Assembly: GCA_027923505.1 (NCBI GenBank)
Contig: BROI01000029.1
Location: 124,001-188,000, forward strand
Direction of reading: 5' to 3'
DNA length: 64,000 nt
Origin: Mayamaea pseudoterrestris
Taxonomy: Eukaryota; Bacillariophyta; Bacillariophyceae; Sellaphorales; Sellaphoraceae
A model generated the notes under the pieces. That model saw only the letters and a list, made by a program, of their open reading frames with translations. It had not been told where the DNA came from and made no database searches. Shown here piece by piece: positions 44,259 to 54,695 of the stretch; position 1 is the first letter of the stretch, and each line of letters starts with the position of its first letter. Position numbers and translations under genes: made by a program.

Positions 44259-45134
44259 CTAACTCGCTTCCACTTCCATGACATCAACATCTGCCAAGGC
44301 GGGATGCGGAGAGTAGGACGAGTGAAGAATGGGAGTGACTCCATTGGCCAGTGTCATTCGTCCAGACCGCTGCACCATGGCGCGGAGCGGTCCAATCTCA
44401 TTAGGCTTGACTTCGTTACGGCGGTAGTCAACCGTTCCATCCGTTCGAATAATGCACAAGTCAATGTTGCTACCCGATCCCAAGTCGTTAAAGACTCCAG
44501 CGCTGACTGCGCGCTTGACCATGGCAATGCCTTCATCCTCCGTCAATCCATCGCGCCAACTCGTCTCGAAAACACTCATGGCTGCCACCGAACCTGATCC
44601 CATGGTCGCATACGACAGCTTGCTGGTACTTCCATGCGGATAAATATGGTAAACGTGCGGTCCCTGTATATCCACGCCTCCCAAAATGAGCGCCGCGCTA
44701 ACATGTCCCTGGTAGCGAAAGAGCATGCGCTTCAATAGCGTCAGCGCCGTCACGACACGACTCGGCAAGTGCGTATCCAAGCGCAGCAACGCCAATTGAC
44801 TGGAAATCAGTTCCGTCGTCTTGTCGGTATCCGCCGCCGTTCCAGCGCCGGCGCAGTACATGTTGGGCGCCAAGTAGTGAATCTTTTGGCAATTCTTTTC
44901 GGCAACTTCCTCACCCGACGTGGCTCGCGTATCGGCGCCGAGAATGACACCGCCTGCGAAGACCATGCCGACAATGGTTGTTCCAGTCTTTTTGGCTTGG
45001 GCGAGACGGACAGTGGAAGACTTGTTCGAGGCGGCGTTGGCTGCGGCAACGAGGCTTGCGTTGCGATGCGTGTTGGCAAAGGAGAATCCGGATGGAACCG
45101 ATGAGCTGAAAATGTTTTGAGTTTGTTCAGACAT
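44259..45134 (-). CDS. PSMB7: 20S proteasome subunit beta2 (PSMB7/PUP1)
   Basis: The protein is 291 aa and intronless. A propeptide of about 50 residues ends in 'KKTG' followed by the catalytic Thr of 'TTIVGMVFAGGVILGADTRAT', the N-terminal nucleophile exposed by self-cleavage. Asp and Lys partners follow in 'GADTRAT' and 'AEKNCQKIHYL'. 'YCAGAGTAADTDKTT' and 'YATMGSGSVAAMSVFE' are typical of the beta2 (trypsin-like) subunit, and the C-terminal extension would wrap around beta3. It works in the 20S core in nucleus and cytosol. Confidence 0.95.
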   Translation of the reverse strand: MSEQTQNIFSSSVPSGFSFANTHRNASLVAAANAASNKSSTVRLAQAKKTGTTIVGMVFAGGVILGADTRATSGEEVAEKNCQKIHYLAPNMYCAGAGTAADTDKTTELISSQLALLRLDTHLPSRVVTALTLLKRMLFRYQGHVSAALILGGVDIQGPHVYHIYPHGSTSKLSYATMGSGSVAAMSVFETSWRDGLTEDEGIAMVKRAVSAGVFNDLGSGSNIDLCIIRTDGTVDYRRNEVKPNEIGPLRAMVQRSGRMTLANGVTPILHSSYSPHPALADVDVMEVEAS

Positions 45135-45451
45135 GATTAAAGATTAGATGATATACTGAAGAAGCAAGCGAGACGAAGGGAAGTGCAAGAGCGATGATGG
45201 AAGTAGGTTGTTTGCTGCAGTCCTCATTGTGGATGAAGGTCAAGGATGGTCAAAGATCGTCGTGCAGCAGACTTGAAAAGCACAAAGTAAAGTCGTAACG
45301 GTACCCGATTTAGTGTGAGCCATGCGTCACTTTCACCATGGGCGCTTCGCTCTTCGCCATTGCGTAAGTTGTACATGGACAAGAGCCGATATCCAGAATA
45401 ACTGATTGAACCATTATAACATTTTAACCAAGAATTTCGAAGCATACTACA
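45135..45451. promoter_or_regulatory. Shared upstream region, PSMB7 / 45,452 gene
   Basis: These 317 bp lie between divergent start codons and should contain both promoters. No known element was identified. Confidence 0.45.
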
Positions 45452-45904
45452 ATGAGCGATGCAATCGACGACCATAGTGCCGAAGAGGACTACGATCGCC
45501 ACCACGGAACAAATACGAATCATATCAACAAGCGACAGCGCGGCTGGCAGGGTGAACATATGGAACTAGAGCATGCGGCTGCTGCCAGGCAGGATGATGC
45601 AGGCGACCAAAAGGGCTCAGTGGTGGCCGTGTACTTGAATCAGTTTCGAAATACAGTCGTTGGACAAGGATATCAAGCCAAGCATGTAATAAGACAAAAG
45701 GGATTAACGCAACCGCCTCGTGCGCCCATTGCCAAGCAAGAATGCGAGAGAGATGAGTTTAATAACAAGAAAAGAAAGCCGCATTGTCAAGATGCAGAGC
45801 CTGTCAGCCAAGGTCCAGCAAAGTCTAAACTGCAAACGTATCTGGAGTGCCCGGGTTTGCGAAAGTTTAGGAAGGAGCTTGCCAAGATTGAAGCCTCGCA
45901 CTGA
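45452..45904 (+). CDS. Unknown small charged protein, 150 aa
   Basis: The frame is intronless, rich in Asp, His, Gln and Lys, and mostly disordered in appearance. 'GSVVAVYLNQFRNTVVG' near residue 55 and the C-terminal 'KLQTYLECPGLRKFRKELAKIEASH' are the only ordered-looking parts. A basic stretch (NNKKRKPH) could be a nuclear signal. I do not recognise it. Its divergent position next to PSMB7 and the clean frame support a real gene. Confidence 0.6.
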   Translation: MSDAIDDHSAEEDYDRHHGTNTNHINKRQRGWQGEHMELEHAAAARQDDAGDQKGSVVAVYLNQFRNTVVGQGYQAKHVIRQKGLTQPPRAPIAKQECERDEFNNKKRKPHCQDAEPVSQGPAKSKLQTYLECPGLRKFRKELAKIEASH

Positions 45905-46066
45905 TTACTTCACAGATCTGTTGGACGGAGATGGCAACGATTATGTAGCTTGCATTTTAGCAGGCCAGGCGTAACACTGTCGTCAATGCGATGAGGCAGC
46001 TACGAACGAGGAACGAGGAACGCCTTTAATCCATTCAAAGTTTAAACTTATGCAGTGCTTTGTAAT

Positions 46067-46639
46067 TTATAAATCAGCCACATCATTTCCAATTGGAGCG
46101 TGCTTGTGAAACATTGAGCGCTTCAAGGATTGTTTCCATAACTCATTCCGAGCACGTCTTTGCTCTTCGTCGCTGACGGGCGACATTTTCTTGGCCAATG
46201 GCGCCTCGGCGTGGTCGAAACTGACTCGTCGCTTATGACCTTGTGAAGTAAGGTTTACAGAGCTTTGGTTCAAATCTTGACTATTGGAAAATAGCTCGTA
46301 GTTTGGGTCAAAGTCTTCGAGCAGCTTCTGCAGGACCGCATCGAGATTGTCATTGGACTCGGACAGGGCAAACGGAGCCTCATCGACTTCTTGTTCGTTG
46401 CAGCATGGGATTGTCATGTTGGCTTCTTGCTCGTCGCATGCAAGTAGTTGATAGCGTCTTGGTAGAGTGTCCATATGTGAGCATTGCATGGCGGGATACT
46501 GGTTGGATTGGTTGCTTGAACAGTTGCAAAGAAATTGACCAGTTGAAATTGTGAGCGAGTCTTCGTGGCGAATTTTCTGGCCACGACCTCCGTTAAGTTT
46601 ACCGTTACTGATTTCGTCAACCGCCTGATAAGAATTCAA
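46067..46639 (-). CDS. Unknown 190-aa protein
   Basis: Intronless as read. Acidic middle ('DNLDAVLQKLLEDFDPNYELF') and basic C-terminus ('GHKRRVSFDH', 'RRARNELWKQSLKRSMFHKH'). 'KRRVSFD' matches the general shape of a PP1-docking RVxF motif, but that is weak evidence. An upstream exon cannot be excluded. Function not recognised; convergent with the gene at 45,452. Confidence 0.5.
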   Translation of the reverse strand: MNSYQAVDEISNGKLNGGRGQKIRHEDSLTISTGQFLCNCSSNQSNQYPAMQCSHMDTLPRRYQLLACDEQEANMTIPCCNEQEVDEAPFALSESNDNLDAVLQKLLEDFDPNYELFSNSQDLNQSSVNLTSQGHKRRVSFDHAEAPLAKKMSPVSDEEQRRARNELWKQSLKRSMFHKHAPIGNDVADL

Positions 46640-46880
46640 CTCAAATTGCTTAAGTAACTCAACGCGGCCTAGTCATGGAGCAGTCGTTGGGCCTATCGTG
46701 ATGACTGATGTGCCGGCGGAGTCGTCCACGATCAACATAACCAGTCAAGGCACATGCAAGCTTTTAACATAAGCCCACAGTCGCCGACAAGCTTGCTATG
46801 GAGCTCGTCCACGACCTGTTTCCTCACCAATAACATGAATGCGGAACTGCCTTTCTAATACACTCGTGCGGGATAGAAGA

Positions 46881-48024
46881 CAAGGGGACCTTACGGTCCG
46901 TGGCACTGACCCCCCCTTTCTCTGGGGGCCGGGAAGGCGCGATACTTGCAAATACTTTGAGCTGCACTGGAAGTGGTCCAAAGCTAGGTGACGCACTGGG
47001 TTTGGCGCTTGGGTCACTTGATGGCGCACTTGATACCAAGCTGCTACCGGAACGTTGAGTGCTGGAATGGGAGTCGCAGAAGGGGACAAGCATGGTGCTG
47101 CACTTGGAAGGAGGCTGAGTCCTGCACTAGGTGATACACTGGGCTTGGCACTTGGGCCACTACTTGATGGCAAGCTGCTTCAAGTAGGTTGAGTGCTGGA
47201 AGACAAACTGGGAGCCACAGAAGGGGACAAAGCATGGTGTTGCACTGGGCAGGAGACTGGGTCATGCGTTAGGTGACGCACTGGGCTGGGCACTTGGGTC
47301 ACTACGTGATGGTGCACTTGATGGCAAGCTGCTACAAGTAGATTGATTGCTCGAAGGCAAACTGGGAGCCAAAAGGGGACAAAACTTGGTGCTGCACTGG
47401 AAAGGAGACTGGGTCATGCGCTAGGTAACGCACTGGGTTTGGCACTTGGGTCACAAGGGGACCTTACGGTCCGTGGCACTGACCCCCCCTTTCTCTGGGG
47501 GCCGGGAAGGCGCGATACTTGCAAATACTTTGAGCTGCACTGGAAGTGGTCCAAAGCTAGGTGACGCACTGGGTTTGGCGCTTGGGTCACTTGATGGCGC
47601 ACTTGATACCAAGCTGCTACCGGAACGTTGAGTGCTGGAATGGGAGTCGCAGAAGGGGACAAGCATGGTGCTGCACTTGGAAGGAGGCTGAGTCCTGCAC
47701 TAGGTGATACACTGGGCTTGGCACTTGGGCCACTACTTGATGGCAAGCTGCTTCAAGTAGGTTGAGTGCTGGAAGACAAACTGGGAGCCACAGAAGGGGA
47801 CAAAGCATGGTGTTGCACTGGGCAGGAGACTGGGTCATGCGTTAGGTGACGCACTGGGCTGGGCACTTGGGTCACTACGTGATGGTGCACTTGATGGCAA
47901 GCTGCTACAAGTAGATTGATTGCTCGAAGGCAAACTGGGAGCCAAAAGGGGACAAAACTTGGTGCTGCACTGGAAAGGAGACTGGGTCATGCGCTAGGTA
48001 ACGCACTGGGTTTGGCACTTGGGT
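46881..48024. repeat. 573-bp tandem duplication inside the Pro/Ser array
   Basis: The sequence from 'caaggggacc' at 46,881 is repeated from 47,454 with a period of 573 bp, to about 48,024. I saw no difference between the copies, and their translated frames are identical. The left copy is preceded by unique sequence; the right copy runs on into the rest of the array. This indicates a very recent duplication or an assembly duplication. Confidence 0.85.
46885..46930. other. GC-rich double hairpin, first copy
   Basis: GGACC-TTAC-GGTCC forms a 5-bp stem with a 4-nt loop at 46,886-46,899. It is followed by C7...GGGGG, a second potential stem at 46,910-46,928. The sequence is unlike the Pro/Ser repeat around it and recurs at 47,458-47,503 through the 573-bp duplication. 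Confidence 0.5.
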
Positions 48025-49270
48025 CCCTTGATTGCGATGGCAAGCTGCTGAACTGAGTGCTAGAAGACAAGCTGAGCCACAGACGGAGACAAGCATGGTG
48101 CTGCACTGAGAAGGAGACTGGGCCGTGCGCTAGGTGACGCACTGGGCTTGGCATTTGGGTGATTTGATGGCGCACTGGATGGCAAGCCACTAGGTTGAGT
48201 GCTGGGAGACAAACTGGGAGCCACAAAGGGGGACAACCTTGATGCTGCATTGGAAAGGTGACTGGGTCATGTACTAGGTAACACACTGGGCTTGGCACTT
48301 GGGTCACTTGATGATCCACTTGATGGCAAGCTGCTAGGTTGAGTGCTGGGAGACAAACTGGGAGCCACAGAGGGGGACAAGCTTGTTGCTGCACTGGGAA
48401 GGAGTCTAGGTCATGCACTAGGTGACACACTGGGCTTGGCACTTGGGTCACTTGTTGGCGCACTTGATGGCAAGTTGCTAGGTTGAGTACTGGGAGATAA
48501 ACTGGGAGCCACAGAGGGTACAAGCTTGTTGCTGCACTGGGAAGGAGTCTACGTAGGTCATGCACTAGATGACACACAGGGCTTGGCACTTGGGTCACTT
48601 GTTGGCGCACTTGATGGCAAGTTGCTAGGTTGAGTACTGGGAGATAAACTGGGAGCCACAGAGGGTACAAGCTTGTTGCTGCACTGGGAAGGAGTCTAGG
48701 TCATGCACTAGGTGACACACTGGGCTTGGCACTTGGGTCACTTGATGATCCACTTGATGGCAAGTTGCTAGGTTGAGTACTGGGAGATAAACCGGGAGCC
48801 ACAGAGGGTACAAGCTTGTTGCTGCACTGGGAAGGAGTCTAGGTCATGCGCTAGTTGACACACTGGGCTTGGCACTTGGGTCACTTGTTGGCGCACTTGA
48901 TGGCAAGTTGCTAGGTTGAGTGCTGGGAGATAAACTGGGGGCTACAGAGGGGGGCAAGCTTGGTGCTGCACTGGGAAGGAGACTGGGCCGTGCGCTAGGT
49001 GACACACTGGGCTTGGCACTTGGGTCACTTGTTGGTGCACTTGATGGCAAGTTGCTAGGTTGAGTGCAGGGAGACAAACTGGGAGCCACAGAGGGGGACA
49101 ACCTTGGTGCTGCATTGGAGAGGTGACTGGGTCATGTTCTAGGTAACACACTGGGCTTGGCACTTGGGTCACTTGATGGCGGTGGCAAGCTGCTGAACTG
49201 ACTGTGAGTGCTGGGAGACAAACTGGGAGCTACAGAGGGTGACAGGCTTGGTGCTGCACTGTGAGCACAA

Positions 49271-49637
49271 CTTGTCTATGCTAGTCTTCATTTAAACAAA
49301 CTGCTTCTACTGTCCTTTCTGATCAGTATTAAGCTATCTAGCTATCTGAATGATGACATCATGGTCAAAATTGAAAGTGTGTCATTGCTTGGGTTGATTG
49401 ACATTGACGAGACAAGTTGGCTTATATTATTCATCCTTATTTAAATTGCTTTCTAGTTGTCTTTGTTTGGTTGCAATCCGGATGTATATTAACAATCGAC
49501 GGCACCAAAGTATTCCCGAGTGATATTTAGCATTCGGAGCGCTTCGTCATGTTGAAGTTCCATTGACGTAGTCATAAAAGTGTCATCGACAGACGGACAC
49601 GAGAAATTCTCTACTCACTGGACCCCATGGGTCAGTG
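49271..49637. other. Intergenic, no gene seen
   Basis: A/T-rich unique sequence lies between the Pro/Ser array and duplication copy 2. It contains a 13-bp palindrome ATGATGACATCAT at 49,350-49,362, which resembles a bZIP-type site but has no supporting context. Confidence 0.45.
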
Positions 49638-49756
49638 ATTTTTCTTAATGACTTTCTTCGTGACCTGACGCTGCCGTACTTGAAGCCACCATCTAAATTT
49701 TACTTAAGCCACAAGTACGTGGTGACAGAAATCTCAGCAAGTGTCAGACAGCCGTC

Positions 49757-49768
49757 AAAATATATAAG
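49757..49768 (+). promoter_or_regulatory. TATA-like element, copy 2
   Basis: 'aaaatatataag' is the same sequence and position as in copy 1, about 190 bp ahead of the start codon at 49,955. Confidence 0.5.
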
Positions 49769-49954
49769 CCCCTGGCGTCAGTTCTCGGAGTGGGACCCAT
49801 TTTCTCCGCCGCAACGAAGCGGATCGGGTTCTTCGTCGTGTGGGCGCTCCAACAAGTTTTGCCGCGCTTCCCTCTTGAACCACAAAACAAGCCAGATTGT
49901 CCGTAAGCTCGCTGTAACTCTCTCGACCTTTACCACCTCTCTACTACTTTCACC

Positions 49955-50767
49955 ATGAATCACTCTAATCTCGATTGGGCGCTCCTTGTCAACGAACACA
50001 AGGCACTGCGTCCCGGTGCATTGGCGCCTGGATCGCTTGATTCCTCCAAGTTTGGCGCTGCGAGCTCGTCTCTTGCGTTTCTCCGAGGCGATTCGATGCG
50101 CATGCCGACGGGCCTTTCGGAGCGCATCGACTTGAATAGTTTACTCCAAGCTGCCAATGGGGGTGCGTCTCGCCAAGCATCCGCTGTATCTAGCATTGCC
50201 GAGTACGCGGCCATCCAGCAGCGACTTTTCCTTGAAGAGCAAGCTCGAAGGGACTTGATTAGCCAGGCATTGATGCAATCGCAGCAGTCTACACAAGGTC
50301 CTTCCATGGGAGAGCTTCTCGCTAAACTTGGCGTCTATCAAGCTCCTTCCAGTTTACTTTCTAATTCAAAGAAAGGATTTGAGGAAAAGACTTCAAGCAC
50401 TCCGCCCCTCAAGAAGCGCCGCATTCACAAGAACCTTGCGCCTTCATCCGATGCCACCCCGGCAGTCAAAGCGCAGACTACTGCTGCAATTGCTGCTCCT
50501 ATCATGCCGCTTAGTCACAAGGAGCGCAAGTCAACTTTTCCCCTTCCAATTAAGCAAGGCAATCAAGGAATTCCGATTCGCGTTTCGTCCCTCGCTAAAT
50601 TCGGAGCAACATGGAAGCATTTGCATTCAAAGTCCACTATTTCGGATCCAGTTTTGAAGCGCAAGTTTGTGTCTGAAATGTTTGGTCGAAAGATTACCAA
50701 TTATGATGGGGAACGCATGTACAAGAAGGTGCATGGGCTCAACGGGAAAAGCAGCAACAACAAGTAG
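49955..50767 (+). CDS. Unknown 270-aa nuclear-type protein, copy 2
   Basis: This is the paralogue of 38,629-39,441 with about nine substitutions in 270 residues, spread over linkers rather than the helical and C-terminal blocks. It has the same predicted nuclear signal (LKKRRIHKN) and C-terminal 'WKHLH...SEMFGRKI' block. It is intronless, and both copies keep the full frame and the TATA-like element. The family is not recognised. Confidence 0.75.
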   Translation: MNHSNLDWALLVNEHKALRPGALAPGSLDSSKFGAASSSLAFLRGDSMRMPTGLSERIDLNSLLQAANGGASRQASAVSSIAEYAAIQQRLFLEEQARRDLISQALMQSQQSTQGPSMGELLAKLGVYQAPSSLLSNSKKGFEEKTSSTPPLKKRRIHKNLAPSSDATPAVKAQTTAAIAAPIMPLSHKERKSTFPLPIKQGNQGIPIRVSSLAKFGATWKHLHSKSTISDPVLKRKFVSEMFGRKITNYDGERMYKKVHGLNGKSSNNK

Positions 50768-51518
50768 CAAGTCTGAGGCGCTTCTCGCTTGCAAGCCTTT
50801 CTAGCACCAGCATTCGTGGTCCAATTTTGCACTGCTACAATACTATCCCACTTATATAATGACATTGTAACCAAAATGATTTCTCGTAGAACTTTACTGT
50901 ATAGTTTTATGCTTGAGAAGTTGTGAACAACTAGTATTAGTTGCTGTCCGTCGTACCTTCACAATGTTGGTGCAGAGCGTTTGGATAGTGACCGAATAAA
51001 GTATCCCCACCTTTGGAATCAAAGCTTGTCTTTGAATATGAGGAGGCGTTGCAAGGAAGTCATGAGTGTGTTGCATCGGTTTCAGGTGGATATCAAAGCT
51101 ACCGGGTACAGTAGATTATTGTTGTCCGCGTCATGGACAGCAAGGTAGGTAGTGAAGGTCGCTCCGGTAATAATTTACACCCATCGAAAGTGTACTTCGG
51201 ACATTAAGGTTGGGGCTCCACGGAGTACCTCGACTCGTCTCGCGAGAGCAACGATGAGGAAGGAAGAAAGCTACGGAACTTTCATCGTACCTTGTGTTTC
51301 ATCTGTATCGAGTCGAACCATCTGTACAAGACGTCTTGAATTGCTGAAAGGGCTAGTCGGAGAGCATATACGAATTTGATTTGGAACGACGAGAAGCCAT
51401 CAGACTCACTCGTTCTTCTGCTTGACGAGCACAAGCATTTTGCTCGCAGCTGAAGGGAGATCATCGACTTTAAAATCTTGCCAAACAGTTAGAAGTATCA
51501 AAACATTAGTAAAATATC
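50768..51518. other. Spacer between the two genes of copy 2
   Basis: The 751-bp counterpart of 39,442-40,166. It includes stretches absent from copy 1 (around 51,100-51,120 and 51,190-51,225). It holds the 3' flank of the 270-aa gene and the CLC promoter; no gene is seen. Confidence 0.6.
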
Positions 51519-54517
51519 ATGTCTTTCCCTCTACCGCAGCAGCGAAGCAGCAACGGATCCTCCGCTCGGGCGACATCGCCGGCAGCCACAGAACTTGCAC
51601 AGCAGCAGCATCAGAGCATTCACGAGAATGGAAATCATCAGCACCATCATAAACGCTTCATTCCCGACGACGATGACGATCTTGTTGTCGATGATCCTTC
51701 CTCGGAGGAATTTTACGACACTTCAAGCCACAATCCTTTTGTAACTACTTCATTGCGAGGCGACGGCTATGGCGGCGGAGGCTTGTACCGCCGCTTGAAC
51801 GCATCCACGGCTATTGACAACAGTAACATTCCTATTCAGTCACACAATTACGAACCAGACGAATCTGAAGTATGGCGGGCGCATGTTGCGCAGCTGCACT
51901 TTCGCAACCGCGGCCACTGGTGGACGACTTCCAAAAAGCGCGCGCTCAAAAAGTGGGTCTTGACCTTTGCCATTGGCGTCACGCAAGCTTTTGTTGCGTC
52001 GGCATGCAACTACGTTTGTCGGTATTTGTCGAACTACAAGTTTACGACTGTTTTGAACATGATGCAGCAGACGCAGGCGAGTGCAAGTGGAGCAGGTAAT
52101 GGTGATTGGATGATGGATGACTTGTTTCAACGCACGGGGCTTGACGATACCATTGACGCAAACATGGAGGCTGGAGCGGCGGCTGCTCGCAAACCAGCCA
52201 TTTTCATGCCGTATTTAGTCTTTTTGGCCTTTCAAGTCGGCTTTGCAGCTATCGCCAGCTTTTTTGTGTGGATTGAGCCTGTTTCGGCGGGGTCTGGTAT
52301 CCCGGAAATCAAGTACGTATTCATGGTAAAGTGCAGCTGAAAGCATCGGCGAGTGGGAGCACCTTCTCGCAGTCTGGACTGGACACATTATCCAATTGTT
52401 ACTGCGCAGTTGAGAACTTATATTCTGCTCCTTATCTTGTCACTTGGCAGATGCTTTTTGAACGGAATTAATTTGCCGCGGGTCGTTCGCGTGCGGACGC
52501 TCATTTGCAAGGTTATTGGTGTTACATTTAGTGTCGCTGCTGGTCTACCGGTTGGAAAGGAGGGTCCGATGATACTCAGTGGTGCCGTCGTCGCTGCTGG
52601 AATCAGTCAAGGCAAAACTAGCCTGGGTTGCGTCGATACAAAGTGGACCAAGTTTAGCGACTTTCGTAATGATCGAGAGAAGCGTGACTTTGTAGCTTGC
52701 GGAGCGGCTGCAGGTGTATGCTCAGCGTTTGGTGCGCCGATTGGTGGAGTTTTGTTTAGTTTGGAAGAAGGAGCGTCATACTGGAGTACTAAGTTGACCT
52801 GGAGAGCTTTCTTTTGGTGAGTACGAAAGTCGATGCTTGAGGAACGGATGACGCGCACTAACGTGAGGCTAACATTTTTGTGCATTACATGTCTGCAGTG
52901 CAATGTCGACGCTGGCGACACTTTTTTGGATTAAGAATGCTGACGCGTTTTGGGGTCAAGCAAGCATGGAAAACCTCTTTTCGTTTGGCGAGTTCAATAG
53001 TATCTCCGGAGAAAGTGCAAACTTTTCGATTTGGGAGCTTTCATTCTTCGTGCTTATTGGTTGTCTTGGCGGACTAATTGGTGCAATTTTCAATGCTGCA
53101 AATGAGCACTTGACGCTCTGGCGCATGAAACGAGTCAATTATTCAAAATGGCGTCGATTTGTTGAGGTTCTCATAGTGGCGACGGTCGTTTCTACCGTTT
53201 CTTTCCTTATGCCGCTTCTTTGGGGTAGGTGTACAGAGCTTCCAAAAGATATGCAGGATTGGAACAATCAAGAGAAAAATCTGGTGGAGGCGCTTGTACC
53301 TTTTTACTGTGAGCGTGGGAAGGAATACAATGAGGTCGCGAGCTTAATGTTTGTGGATGCCGACGTTGCCATCAAGCAGCTCTTCCACTTTCGAGAGGCG
53401 GGAGGTGGCGAATCGAGTACTTTTTCATCCGGTGCCCTGTTCATGTTTTTTATCCCCTACATTGTGATGGCCACTGTGAGTTACGGTATTGCAGTTCCGT
53501 CTGGATTGTTTGTACCGTCGCTTCTATCTGGTGCTGCATTTGGTCGCCTTTTCGGCCATCTTTTACACAAGCTCGATCATACAAACGGAACTTTTGCGGA
53601 CTCTGGGACGTACGCTTTGATAGGAGCGGCTGCTGTATTGGGTGGGATGGCGCGCATGACGATATCGTTGACAGTAATCTTGCTCGAGGCAACTGGGGAT
53701 CAGCAGTATTGTTTACCTCTGATGCGTGAGTATCTACTGCTGTAATAGACATTTTGTCGTGGCTCATGTCCTTACGTTGCCGCCGTTTTCTTTAGTCACC
53801 TTGATGGCTGCACGATTTACCGGCAACGTGTTCAATCAAGGTCTTTACGATATCCACATTGCCTTAAAGCGCATTCCATTTCTCGAGCCCGACGTACCAG
53901 CAATAGCGGAGAGAAACGAAATTGTGGCTGCGCAAGTCATGTCAACCGAGGTGAAATGCCTTCGGCCAGTTGAGCGTGTCGGTGTGGTCTTCGACCTACT
54001 AAAAAGCTGCGGACACGGAAACTTTCCGATTGTCGATACTTCAAGCGGTGGAACTCTATACGGAACAGCTTCGCGCGCTATGCTTTGCACGTTGCTTCAA
54101 CGGCGCGCTTTTGGGGCTCCTGACGTTCTTGAGGACTACGATGCGCCTCAGCAGAACCTCGGCCCAAGACGCCTCTCGCCGCTAGTACAATGGGAGACGA
54201 TCGAGAGAGCCTATCCGCGCTACCCCACCATTTCCGACATCCATTTGTCTGACAGTGATTACAATGGCTGGTTAGATTTGCGACCATATGCGAACACGGC
54301 GCCGTATACAGTCAACGAGACGGCGTCAATTCAAAGAACATATCGACTTTTTCGAACACTTGGTCTTCGGACACTCTGCGTAGTGAATCATTACAACCAA
54401 GTGGTTGGTATAATCACGAGGAAAGATCTTCTACCTGATTCGCTGATGGATTCGCTTTTGAAAGGTCGCAATGCACACGGCAGTGACGATGTCGACGATG
54501 ACATGGTGTTTACCTAA
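51519..54517 (+). CDS. CLC-type chloride/proton exchanger with CBS pair
   Basis: Four exons (51,519-52,312; 52,451-52,816; 52,899-53,725; 53,796-54,517) with GT-AG introns of 138, 82 and 70 nt encode 902 aa. About 110 cytosolic residues precede the membrane domain. Anion-path motifs are GSGIPEIK (Ser version, typical of chloride rather than nitrate), GLPVGKEGP with the gating Glu, and [15 protein letters not shown]. The second acidic residue of proton-coupled members is present in [11 protein letters not shown], so a 2Cl-/H+ exchanger of an internal membrane is more likely than a channel. Two CBS domains follow (STEVKCLRP...; [29 protein letters not shown]). Convergent with the IQ-motif gene. 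Confidence 0.93.
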
Positions 54518-54695
54518 TCGTTTTGTATTTGAAGCTCACAAACCGTATAGTAAACTATGCATATACCTATCTATATTTTGGGAGCGATAGGTTCATGAAC
54601 ATGCAATGGTCCACAGTGTATTTGTTTACGTTATTAAAAGTTCTAAGCAACAGAAAACAAACTAGAAACAATACAGCCGCTAAAGCTTCAACGGT

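Larger units (their letters stand above)
46796..49270 (-). pseudogene. Decayed Pro/Ser repeat ('PSAKPS') locus
   Basis: Read on the minus strand, the region is a tandem array of 48-codon units built from PSxxPS steps (for example 'PSAKPSVSPSARPSLLPSA', 'PSVAPSLSPSTQPSNLPS'). The landmark 'gggtca' recurs at 48,445, 48,592, 48,735, 48,878, 49,022 and 49,166. The periods are 147, 143, 143, 144 and 144 bp, so several units are out of frame with each other and no single frame spans the array. No signal peptide exon is seen at the right-hand (5') end. Intact relatives in stramenopiles are extracellular or wall proteins; this one looks like a relic. Confidence 0.7.
49638..53456 (+). repeat. Segmental duplication, copy 2 (likely parental)
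   Basis: This partner of 38,312-42,103 has the same gene order and orientation. Its right edge lies inside an uninterrupted CLC gene that continues to 54,517, so this copy is more likely the source. The distance between the copy starts is 11.3 kb. Confidence 0.95.
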
